From assembly GCF_023101765.2 (NCBI RefSeq), contig NC_064226.1, forward strand, positions 4,332,001 to 4,396,000: 64,000 bases of DNA. The letters are read 5' to 3'. This DNA comes from Spodoptera frugiperda. Taxonomy: Eukaryota > Arthropoda > Insecta > Lepidoptera > Noctuidae. Made by a program: the position numbers and the translations under genes. This document shows, piece after piece, positions 1 to 12,200 of this stretch (within the stretch, counting starts at the first letter, position 1; every line of letters begins with the position of its first letter). The notes beneath the pieces are model-generated. The model saw only the letters and a program-made list of their open reading frames with translations, had not been told where the DNA came from and ran no database searches.

Positions 1-139
1 CTGCTTCAATTTTACGATGATTTTCTTGTTTAAGGGTTTTTTTCATTTGCATATTATAAAGAAACGCAGTTGGGTTTTTTAGTCTTTTAAATTACCTTTT
101 TTATTTAATTTTCTTTTAGTTTTATTATTTTTATATTTT

Positions 140-515
140 GATATATCTAGTGTCACTCTCATAGTAAATACGAATCAAACGACCCCTATCAAGCTGAAAT
201 CCATCGAATCGTTCAGGCTAAAGAGTGAGCAATATTCGAATTTGGCGCCAAAATCCGTCATTTTGGTTTTTTTATTATTTTGATATATCCAGTGTCACTC
301 TCACAGTAGATACAAATCTAACGACACCTCTCAAGCCAAAATCCATCAAGCCATTTAGGCTAGAGAGTGATCAATATTCGAATTTGGCGCCAAAAATCCG
401 CCATTTTGTTTTTTTATTAATTTGATATATCCAGTGTCACTCTCACAGTAAATACGAATCTAACGACACCTCTCAAGCCAAAATCCATCAAGCTGTTTAG
501 GCTGCAGAGCGTGCC
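140..515. repeat. 142-bp tandem repeat, about 2.6 copies
   Basis: Three successive units begin with GATATATC[TC]AGTGTCACTC at 140, 282 and 424, exactly 142 bp apart. Each contains the block TTTGGCGCCAAAA and a T-rich spacer. The third unit breaks off near 515 where a microsatellite begins. The short open frame across it is repeat-derived and not a gene. Confidence 0.9.
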
Positions 516-524
516 AAACAATTA

Positions 525-536
525 TACATACATACA

Positions 537-570
<34 letters not shown>

Positions 571-588
571 CATACATACATACATACA
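525..588. repeat. TACA microsatellite
   Basis: Uninterrupted TACA tetranucleotides except for a short TATATA interruption near 564-570. It directly follows the 142-bp tandem repeat. Confidence 0.95.
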
Positions 589-599
589 CTCGAAAAACA

Positions 600-1495
600 T
601 AACCCTCCTTCTGGCGCAGTCGGGTAAATACTTAAGTATAAAATAACGTGATTGTGATGCTATATCATTTAGGACTGTCGAGTGGCAACTGTTAAGAATT
701 CTTTCTGTCTGTCTGTGTTTCCTGATGAGGTTATACCCATCTGGGTGTCTTCGCGCTCCGCGTAAGTCACATTATCACTTACCACCAGGCGAGATAGCGG
801 CCAAACGTCGACCCATCAAATATATAAAAAAATAAAGCGATGTCGCAACGTCTCGGTTGGGGCAAGGTACCTTCCTATACTAAGAAACTATGGGGCTTTT
901 GCGGTTTTTCATGAATTCTCTTGGAGCCAGAAACTATTGCCTTTATAATTATGGCAACAGGCTCACTCTCTATTAAACAGTACTCTTAACACAACCAGTG
1001 AAAACTGGAAGGACTCCCTTTCAATCTTTGGCCAGTAAAATCTTTGAATATTAGTTTTCGAAGATCATAAGTTTGAAGAATGATCAACCATCAATGATAT
1101 GATGTTTCTAATAAATAAAGCGGTAGGTGGACGATTTAAGTTTTTTACTCTTCGGTAAATAACAGACACAATGTTATGTTATTGACTTAATATCCAGGAA
1201 GGTAACTTTAAGACCTTAAACTTTAAAAAATAATCAAATGTATGACAGGTTATCTGTAATTGACCGGTCTATTGTAACCCTTGACTGCAATAGAGTCTTT
1301 ATTATCAAAGCAGTAAGATTAGTTTTTGTAGTTCTGCTACATAGTTTTAGTATTGTTTATTTATGTATTGATGTTTTGTTATGTTTGTTTAAAAATAAAT
1401 ATCAATTGTCTACATGGTGTTGCAAACTGTAAATTACGGAAACAGAATGTTTGTAGTTTGATATAATCTTCGATTTGAAACACCGTTATTTTTTG
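600..1495. other. Gene-free, repeat-like sequence
   Basis: No supported gene. Around 720-835 is a tail resembling a non-LTR element 3' end: ACTTACCACCAGGCGAG followed by A-rich sequence ending in AATAAA. The rest is AT-rich with no exon that can be joined to gene A. Confidence 0.4.
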
Positions 1496-1499
1496 TCGG

Positions 1500-1630
1500 G
1501 GTATATCATACAGTGATTTCTCCAGCCTTGGGTGAGGCTATGAGTGTAAGATCCTTACTAACTAAAAACCACTCCGTTCCTTCTGCTTTGAACCGGAGCC
1601 TCACTAACCTGTTACGTTGTCCGCAGCTAT
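1500..1630 (-). mobile_element. SINE-1 (HaSE-like), diverged copy
   Basis: Reverse-complement match to the commonest SINE of the window. Its consensus core is GGTTACCGGGGCTCC..., then GGTGGTTTTTAGTCAGTAAG, then a TCTGACACTCCC block and a C/A-rich tail. The poly-A end is lost here. Confidence 0.7.
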
Positions 1631-1839
1631 GGAAATTTAAAACACCCTGAAGTTGGAAAATAACGTGGATCAATAAAACTCTCTTTTACATTTCAATTTT
1701 AAATTTATTTACAATACATAATTATAACAATAAACTAATAACGATCACAGCATATTCTCCACTCAACAATCTCACATAACAAATACATTAGTTACGACAA
1801 CAAAATTAAAAAAATAATATACCCCACTTTAGGGCCGTG

Positions 1840-2000
1840 GGGTCCAAGTGCACATCTCCTTTACAAAGATATTGTAAAGAGGACGGTTGATACTACAGGT
1901 GACCGAAAGGCTTCTGTCAAGGTTAAGCATTGCCATTTAACATGGCAATGCTGCCAGTCATTTGGGCACGCTACCTCACGACTCCAATGAGGATAATTTT
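1840..2000. repeat. Dispersed repeat, copy 1
   Basis: Shares a roughly 150-bp block with 8216-8370: CTCCTTTACAAAGATATTGT..., AAGCATT, GGCAATGCTGCCAGTC, and an ATGAGGATAATTTT end. It resembles a non-LTR 3' end. The family was not identified. Confidence 0.7.
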
Positions 2001-2536
2001 AGTTTTATTTCTTTTCCTACTTTTTTATGTTTCTTATATATAATTTTAATTTGTAAGTTGTAAATAATATTAGTAAGTTTTAGATTACTTATTTAAAATC
2101 AAAATGTCAACTGAAAATCATGTTGTGCGATACTGGGCTCTAGGTTCAAGCCCTGTACATAAGGCGGAAAATATTTTCATTATTTTGTACTTAAAATAAA
2201 TATAATATGACACGGCTTTATATAACTGGCTGCATAGTTATTTAATTATGTTTCTTTTGGGAAATAAGTATTCTAAGTAGTATAAATAAGTATTCTTACT
2301 TCTTGTTTTTCGTTGATGACTTACTAAACTTTAGGTGCCTGATAATAAACGCGTAGCAAAATAACACGTAATGCAACAGCCAAAGGTACTATTTAACTTG
2401 TACTATGGCAAACTTAATATCTATTGTAATATGAGAATGAAGATGTATGTTTTGGAAAGCATATCCCTTTCTATATCTACAATATTAGTTTTTTATATTA
2501 AGTTTGTGAATTTTACAATTTTAAGACATTAACATC

Positions 2537-2650
2537 TTACCGCCGTACTCAGAGTCACTTAACCCAGTCTTTAGCAATTGTTTTCGAAACAAAATCGTTT
2601 CTAAGCAACGGTTTAAGTTTAAGTCAACATCAAATGCCTCTGAGTGTGAC
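2537..2650. mobile_element. Palindromic MITE family P, copy 1
   Basis: An element of about 115-125 bp whose two ends are inverted: TTACCGCCGTACTCAGAGT at one end and ...CTCTGAGTGTGAC at the other. The family recurs at 15301, 26549 and 43748. Confidence 0.8.
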
Positions 2651-3281
2651 AGTTTATCTTAATAAATGAAATAGTAATGTCATATCATAATCTACTTTAC
2701 ATGTTAATAATTTAGCTCACAATTTCTCTACAAAATAAACTTCAAAGGTAAAGACATGGCAACTTGCATTCAGATTATTCCATTAATTATCCAAATTACT
2801 GTAGAAACAGACTCTTTAACGAGCCGATGTCTTTGTCAAGAACTGCTAAAGGTAATTTCTTGAGCTAAAAACCAATGAATACTTCAATATTGGGAAAAAG
2901 ACAACTAGAGAAGGGAACACATACTAATAACTACTTAACTACATAGAACAGAAGATTATTTTTAGATTAAAGCAATACAACTGATCGTGAGCAAACTAAG
3001 AACTAACAGAGAGTAGTAATACAACGTTAGACATGAAAATCAACACACAAAGGGCACTACAACTACAGTGATAGCTAATGAAAGGTCCAAGGCAGACTCT
3101 TTAGCAATAAAGAATGTTAACAGACATGTAATAAAGTCGAATATCGATAAACAGGTAACAAAACAAGTCATAGTTTTAAGGTATAAGCACAATTTCTACT
3201 AAGCCAAACAATAAATATAATAAAACTTAGCAGCCAGATAGTTTAGCACACACAACACTCTTAAACTTAAAAATAACTCAC

Positions 3282-6200
3282 AGGGCCGAATTTGGGTTTG
3301 GGTGTGAAATCAAACTCTTTGACTTTGCCATCATTGTTGATGATCTTGTGGCCTCCAGCGTCCTCAGTTTTCTGGCCATTGATGTTCGTGGCTGTGTGGT
3401 AGGCGTACTGGGCTTCACCGTAAACATGGCCGCCCTGGGGTGGCTTCAGATCACGGACGTTCGTGAAAGTCAGGGACTGTAACGAGAAAATATTGTATAC
3501 TGTTTTTAGCTGTAACTTTAAAATGTTGTGGTGGTTCAGAGGTTTAAGATGCCTGCTTGTCATGCATGACGGTGTGAGTTAGCCCGTATGCATATACATA
3601 AATGTATTTTAGGATTTATATTCCTTTTTCTTAAACCCTCATCTTTCAGTTGGTTGTACCTCATAGCTTAACTTAGTTTAGCCTTTCTATTTCAATCACT
3701 ATTTTAATGGCGTAGGACATGATATTTTCTGACTTTGAAAATATGACGATATTTTCAAAGTCAGTTTTTTCGTCTACGTCTATTTACAGCTACACCAGAT
3801 ACTTCTCCAACTTACAGAATACGCTTCTGTTGTGCTTGCACGGAATTGTTTTCTCTGAATATGTTCTGGTTTTTTGGTATCGAGGTACGAAGAAAAGTTT
3901 TTGTAAGCAAACTTCTTATCAAACGAATGGGAAAACAAAGGTTTCTCTTCTAAAAACTTCTGCTGGAAGAAATGTCGATAGCTTTAATACTTTTGGGTTA
4001 TTAAACGCTCGTTATAAGGATAAATTTACTATCTGCCTAAGTTTTTGTACCTATACTTATACTTTTTGGGATAAGATATTATTATAAACTGAGACAGCGC
4101 GATAATTGTCTTCAAAAGTAGATTGCGCGACGTCACCGCGTCTGCGCACCCTGCTCATGAAACTCATGATGAAGAGTTCCTCTGTGCTTTACTCCATTAA
4201 TGTACGTGAATAAACCGTGATTTTTAGTTAATTTAGTATTTCTTGCGGTAATTATTATAAAAATATAACTGTCTTCATTGGTTTCGCCTAAATATTGTAA
4301 TAGGTGTCCGTTTTGATGTGCATACTATGTTCAACTGATTATAAAGTAAAAAGATTACAACGCATCAACGTTTACCAGTCTTCCTACACATTTTTAAAAA
4401 AGATAAATAATTGAATAAACCATTTACGGAACGCTCTTTTTTCGTGGTTTTCTTGGTGCTTGAGAAGATCTCGGAATTCAATTTATTAAAGTCAGTTTTG
4501 TCCAGTTGTTGGCTGATTTGATCTAATCTGTCTTCTATAGCAGATGCTACATAAGCTATGTAATCCGCATCACTCATTTTCGACTTTTTACGTGTTACCG
4601 TGGTCTGAAATTGAATGGTTACGATTAAATCGTAATTAGACTCATTCTTATATGCAACGTCACGCCTTTTATCCCCGAAAGAGTCAGCGCACTTTAAAAT
4701 GTACCTACACCCATTTTTCATCATTTATGTTATAAGTCCCTTGTAATAGGAGGTGAGCCTATTGAGACGCATTCTTTTACTGCTAATTTCCTTCTGTGAC
4801 TTCTGGTTCTCCCGTAACCTCTTAATCATCGGGGATGTAGCATGTTCAGAAGTACTTAAATGTATTCTTTGGAGGTGATGCAACAGCCAAGAATAAATAA
4901 AAATGACATTTGTTCAAAACAAAATTAAATAAAATCATACGTGTTGTGTAGACGTTTGAGTTGTCTGTATTTCCATAGGCAAATGTACCACTTTTTGATT
5001 TTTTTCTTGATTTTGATCGATGAATTTGATCATGGATTTGCCTGTGACGACTGGTTCAGCCATATAATCAATGTTAGAGAATAAATTTGCAATCGGTAAT
5101 CGTGATGGGGTGGGCACGTCAGTCGTGCGAGGCTGAAATGTAATTTATCGTAAGACTAACCATGAGACAAATTAGCTACTAGCTTTTCTTTTTTAGTATA
5201 TATAGTAGAATCAGTCTAATAGGATCCTCTCTGCTCTTGTCTTTTGCCTGGCATGTTTCATGCACGAACAATAAGTGTTTTTTAATGGGAAATTAAAAAC
5301 ATTCTCAATGGCCAGTTACTTGGTTTGTAACAGACCTCTAACTAAGAGGACACGGAATAAAGGTACGCGTCCACAGACCGGCATTTTAAGCATTGCACGC
5401 ACCCCACGCAACGGATTTTAGTTGGTTTTGTATAGACCATTGATCCGCACCGTACGGACCGCATTATGAGCAATGCTTACATGCAATGCGTACTGATGAC
5501 GTCATACGGAATGTGTACGATGTGGACCCGTGGACGCTTACCTAAAGATAGAGTTGTATCCAATTCTATCTTAGTCCCAACTCTATCTCATCTTATCCCA
5601 AAGTTCTACTAAGTTTGCTAACGCCTACCAAATAATTATTTAATGAGTTAAATATTTACTGTGACAGGCGCCGCTTTGTAAATGGGTTTCTCTTCAAACG
5701 GAATGAGTATTGGTGTATCTTTATAACTATTTTTTATTTTATTTTCTTTGTTACGGTCTGTGCTAGTAATCATAACGCCATCTTCTAAGGACCTTGGTGC
5801 AACATTATACATATAATCGTCTGCTTGAACTGTTGTTGTAGGTCTTTTTACTCTTTCTATAGCAACATCGGCTACACGGAGCTGAAATGTAATATTATCA
5901 GATTAGTCTGACTAATCTGTAAGGTGTGGAATCTCCTAAATTAAATTGTACTCATCATCATCATTGATCAAGGCAACCCTTTACTTGATTCTTATTGCCT
6001 TCATCCAAGTGAAAACAGGAATAGTGCATGATGTGCTTGGATAGATTATGATCTATTCAAGCACATAATAAATAAGGATAGACTCTATAAGGAACGATAA
6101 AATACGACCGAACTGAGAATCTTCCTTTTTTAAGTCAGTTCAAAAAGAGTTTGTGCTAAGATTGTAAGCTACTTGAGAAGATTGAACTATCTCCAATTAC

Positions 6201-9200
6201 TTAGGATAAGCATATCTTCCTTAAAAAATAAATCGACTAGATTAAACAAAGCAAAACAAATCTTTACTAAAAACTTTGGTTCAGTAGTTGTCACTGTGCT
6301 TTTGAATGGTGTTGGTGTTTTATTATCATTCGTGGTCACTGGTTCAGCCTCTGGTGGCTCCTCAATATCTATGAGATACTTGAGACCATCTTTATATTTT
6401 CCCTCTTTTCCAGCTTCATTATACTAGAAATAAATTCTAAAATTACTCTTATGACCCTATTAAACATTGAACGCTAATAGATGTGATCAATAGGGCAAGA
6501 CAAGTTTCTTTTTTATAACATCATAGAGAATTACGTTTTATAGAATATGTTCCTTAAAAATAGCCCCAGCTGACTGAGGCTTCTCGGTTGGTGATATCAA
6601 TATTCGATGTTATTGAATAATACACACTTATCTGATGATTGTTGGCTATCACAATATCTATTATTATTTTTACATAATAATGTAACTAGATATCTGTGAT
6701 TGTCAGCCAAAATGATAACAAATATGTCGTTTAAATTGAGTCATACGAAGTTTCTTCATACAGTATATTATGTAACTAGATATCTGTGATATTTGACTAG
6801 TATCTTAAGGCGACTATTTCGGAAAATTCAATAATTTAGGTCTAAAGTAAAATGTGTTACCAGAATCGTCGTCTATATCAGAGTTTAGGCTATCAAATAA
6901 CAATAAATAATTAATTAAAGGAATCAATCATTTACAGAAACTGGAGCTTGATCGGCCTGTGCGATTTCATTATTTTGTTCTGCTTCATGTAAGGTATTGA
7001 ATTTATTTTCTTCTGAAACGTTTATTTCGCGAGGTGGTTTGTCATCCTCCGTACCGCTTGTGAGCACATATTCATATTCAACATCTTGTGGGTTTGTGGA
7101 ATCATTCAGTTTTTTTGGCTGTAATTTAAAACTGTTCTTAGTAATATGTGTAGTTTTATTTGTCCTAAACCTCTCTTGGTATCTTGAGTTAGTTTACAAA
7201 GTTAAATGTTATGACCCATAGTACATGGAGATCATTTAATTTTGTAGTGGATATAGTTTCAGTCGGAGTACAGTTTTTGGAAAATTAATCGCTTTAGTTT
7301 TGTCATAGAAATCTGGATAGTTGTTTCAAATGAAAGAACGAAAAGAAATAAAGTATAATCTTTCTCTTTGTGCTTAAAAACGTGACCCTAAAGCACTAAT
7401 CACAAAGCGTTGAATTTTTAAAATAGCGTACACGTTATCTGTCTGTCATTGGTTGGAACGCTTAGTTTGCAGCCATAGAGCAGTTCGTCTGCCTAGAGCC
7501 GTTTACAAAACCTTCTATTTCTTCTTCAGGAATTCTATTGATCTAAGATAAATACACAATTATCGTAAGAATTATAAAAAGTGGTAATAAACGAATACTT
7601 ACAGGGATAGGTACAACTGCCGAATTTCTTGGATAGTAGTCCTGTTGCACATTGTTGCTGAGTTTCTGTGCCGCGAAGTTTGGCTTACCAGCTACCGATC
7701 CACCGTATTGATAGTGGTAATCTGATGCTGCGAAGTCAGCGGCTTTCTGACCAAGGGAAGAGACGAGGGACTGAAGCTGGAATAGTATTATGAAAGGTTT
7801 AATTTATTTTGCTTTTATATGCTCATAAGCTAACTACCTACTTTGTTTCAGATTACTAGGGCAGTCTTTTTCTTAAACGATCCTTATAATTAAACAAGTC
7901 GATGTTGATGTCTTTTTTATTTTCCGTCTCGACCGGAATGATACCACGGCCTCACAGAAAATCGTCGTGAAACAATGCTCGTGTTGTGATACGCTCACTC
8001 ACACAACGGAGGAGGAGGCGTAAAAATCCCTTTTCCTAATCTTCCCTATCCCCGATTCTCCAACAACCTCTCAATTCCTAACCCCCAAAAAGGCGGCAAC
8101 GCACTTGTAATACCTCTGGTATTTCGGAAGTCCATGGCGATCGCTCACCATCAGGTGATTCGTCTGCTCGAATACTTATACCATAACAAAAATCCTAAAC
8201 CGCAATTATTTTCATGAACTCCTCCTTTACAAAGATATTGTAAAGAGGATTGTTGACACTTTAGGTGATCGAAGTCTGGATACTACCTTGGTCAAAGATT
8301 AAGCATTCAACGTGGCAATGCTGCCAGTCTTTTGGGGTACCCTAAATCACGACTCTGATGAGGATAATTTTTTCGACGCCTTAACTTAATTTTAATTTCT
8401 AGAGTTAAGGTATTTTTAAGTTATAGTTATTTCTTCTTAGTTTGGTATCGAAACTATTGATACTTACAAGAGGCGCATGACTCGTGCTTGGTGTGAAGTC
8501 GAACTCCTTGACTCGTCCATCTTCGTTTATGATCTTGTGTCCTGCATTGTGCTCCGTGGTCTTGCCATTGACGTTGGAAGCAGAATGGTACGCGTACTCA
8601 GCTTCTCCGTAGACATGGCCGCCATTTTCAGGCTTCAGATCCCGTAAGCTGTCGAATAAAGGAGGCTGGAACACAAAGATGCGGAATTGAGATAGTGAAT
8701 AATGATTGTTGAATTTAAGAAGGAACTATTGATTCTAAGGACACTTTACTATAGGGTGACCAGTAATTAGTAACCGATATTTAAGTACGTGATTGTACTC
8801 ATGGTTAGAAATAACTTTCTCAAATAAACTTTTTTGTATACTCAATAGTCATCAGAAGATTAGTAGTTATTTTAGAACTTTACGCACGCGTGCTAATGAA
8901 ATTATGTTGCTTTGTCTTACAATAATCTTATCTAACAATCTCATATTTCTTGCCAAGTAACTTTAAGTTGCAGTCAACGACAATTTAGGGGAGGTAAATG
9001 ATGACTTATACATATATGAACAAGTACATGCACAATACGGATCGACTATACCTCTTATCTTTACGATCGATGAGTAACAATTGGAAATCAGTTAAGGCTA
9101 ATTTAATTAATCAAGGATCGCAACGAGATTTATTGCTTAACGTAATAAGACATCCTGAGTACATTAGGATCAGATATGTCTCATTAGGACTCGGACATGT

Positions 9201-12200
9201 TTATTCGTAATACATAAGGCAGGCATTATGTGTTTTAGCTATATAGGTACTTGATTTATGTTCTGGTTTCTGAATCACTGTCAATAATCGGTCATATATT
9301 TACATATCGTGTACATACATCAACCACACGTTGTTGAAAGGCATTCTTGGATGCATTTGTGTATGCTACCTATAAATACTGCTAACAGGAAATGTCAGGG
9401 AAACAATTATATGAAAAAACTAATTGGTATAAAAAATGCCGACACATTAGTTATGTGAATTCATATTTAATATAACTACTCATTGCATTTAATAGTTAGC
9501 AATTAACGAGTCTGTTTAATTGAATGTTTAAAGATATTTATATTTTTTATTGAGGTAACTAAATTGTATCTATTGTATCGCACAGCAAAATAGTTCTACC
9601 TATACCTACGTAACCTTTTTTTATTAGTTAAAGTTACGTGATTTCTTTAACATATTTATGCAGTTTGCAATTATTCGACTTACGTAATCAGGGTTTGCCT
9701 GCAATCAAATATTTTATGATGATTTATTTCATTCAAGACGCGAAAGAGTTCATGGTTCAGTTTGGAGAAAATGTTCTAAAATATTTAACGAACGTACCTT
9801 CCATCCAGCTTGCTTCCCAAGATTGCTATTTAACCTGTAAATAAAAAGAAAATCTTTAAAATCTGACGCAAAACAATCATGATATTTCTACGTCAATACG
9901 CAAAAAAAGGATTACCTAAAAATTTCCAAGCTAAATATTTTTATACCTAGTACAAAAATGTCTAGAATCTAGATAAATGTTGGTACCCTACACATATGTA
10001 ATACTGTTCCAAACTTAATCAAATATTGCGAAACAGGCCCTAAACATAATGTTCCAAAAATAACACAGTTTGACGTAGTTCCAAAAACATTTTGGCACGT
10101 AACCTAACTTACAGTACCTACCTACATAATGACATAATTAAGGATTTCCCCCTGTAATCTTATCGTGCATCATTTGGGAACAAAACAATTTGTTACTTGT
10201 TCTTCGTACTCGTACGTGATATTCTGTAGTGGTGATATCATTATGGCAATTTGGCATCCTTCCCATCTTGTTGATGTCATATGGATAACGAACTTGCATG
10301 TTTATTTTTAAACCTTAATTAGGGGTTTTATGAGATAGCGGGCTAACGAGGATAGATGCCTGTAACATCAGAGGAGTACCTACAAGTGAATTGCCAGCCT
10401 TTGGCGGATAAGCTCACCCTCAAGATATTTTTTAAACATCCCAGTTCTGTTTATAAACGGTGCAGAGTTTTTTCAAACCACACCAATATATATAGGATCT
10501 TTCGAAACATAAGATTAGCGAGTGAATTTCTGCGAATCTGTTGGCATTTTTACATAACATATTTATTTGAACGTTTTATTTCTTGAGTACCGTACATGGT
10601 GATGTTAATTACCTAACATTCTTCCAAAAACGATAGAAAAGTCACACGTTTTTATATTTTATGGAATAAGTAAACAAATTATGTAAAAAGTACTTACACT
10701 CAGTGTTACCATGTAAAGAAATTACAAAAATAGAATTAATAGGTTACTCAGAAACATTATGTAGTACATACGAACCAACATATAAGCAAAACTTACTCAT
10801 CATCTTCATTATAACTAGCCTGAACTTCATCATACGGCTGTTCTCTGTTAAATAAGGTGTTTTTTGTTATTTGATTTTAAAACTTAATGCATTTGTATAA
10901 AATTGAATTTAGTTTAACATTGTACACTTACTAAACTGCTACCATCTAAGAAACCTATCTGCTACTAATATTTTTACTGCATTTTCAGCTTTAGCATTAA
11001 AATTATAATGTTGATAATCTGACCTAAAGGAGTAGGCTGATCTGCTTTTTTTAAGGGGGGAAAATCATACAATGTCTTCTCCCATCTTGGGCGAGGCTGG
11101 GGGGAGTGTCAGACTCTTCCAGTATAAAAACTAACCCGTTCCTACTCCTGCTTTTCGAGCCGGAGCACCGGTAAACTCGCTAGATAGTCCGCAGCTCCGG
11201 ATCAAGCATCAGCCCTACTGGGCCCCATCTGTGGTAGGTTGACCTGCTGGCCGCTATACATTGTCAAGTTTTGTAAGAGTGAGAAATACTTACAATTCCT
11301 GCACTTGGTCCCAATTGCCAGCCTTCGCTGCTTTTATAACCTCTGCATACTCTGGCGTATTATTCCAAACCATAATCTTCTCCTATTCCTTGTCCTGTAA
11401 CAAATATAAATAAAAGTAAAATATAATGCAATTTTAATATAAAAGTTTTTATAAAAAAAATACTAGCTTCTGCTCCTCTAAATCCAAAGGTTCCTAAGCT
11501 AAAGTTTATATGTTTAAATTCAGCGTAGTGCAGTTTTGAGACCAGAATATTTTGGCACTATTTTGCTTGTATACTAGTTTAAACACTATCAGTCAACAGT
11601 AGTCATATTTTCACATTAACTAAGTGATAATATAAACACCAAATACAGAAGCTGACGCTTACTTGAATAAATTATAGTTTGACACTTTTTTTCCTAACCC
11701 GGATTCTTACACGTGAAAATATTTACATACAAATTACAACAGAGCAAATAGGCAACAGGTGCTATCTAAATATGCACTTAATTTTGCGATTACATAGAGT
11801 AGTTATTTGACTATCGGTATAAACAATACTATTAAAAACATCCTGTAAAAAAGCCCAAGTCTCGCACCTCAGTTTTCTTACCGTAAAAAGTTGTGAGATC
11901 CATGTAATACCAAGCTATTATGTAAATTGTTATCTTATCAATACTACATTTATTCAACGTTTTAAATAAAATAGATCGACTTGGTCATTCCACGTAATCA
12001 TGCAATAGACCATCGTAATTGTAATCATAAAATAGACTAAACAATATAATACGAGAAATGTCAACAAAAGTAGGTATACTGTTGTGTTTTTGTGTTTTTA
12101 TGCGATTGCCTATCAGGTTCTTGTTTTATCCACAACGAAGTTATAGGTGGTCGAAATTGGCCTAAATGGCTTCGGGAAAAGAATGGTACGGCCATGCCGC

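Noticed and set aside
3719..4087. 122-codon plus-strand open frame
   Set aside because: It begins in the 16-bp hairpin, lies in an intron of gene A, has no family resemblance and no splice or promoter context.
6173..6427. 84-codon plus-strand open frame
   Set aside because: It is the antisense shadow of gene A exon 6423-6268.
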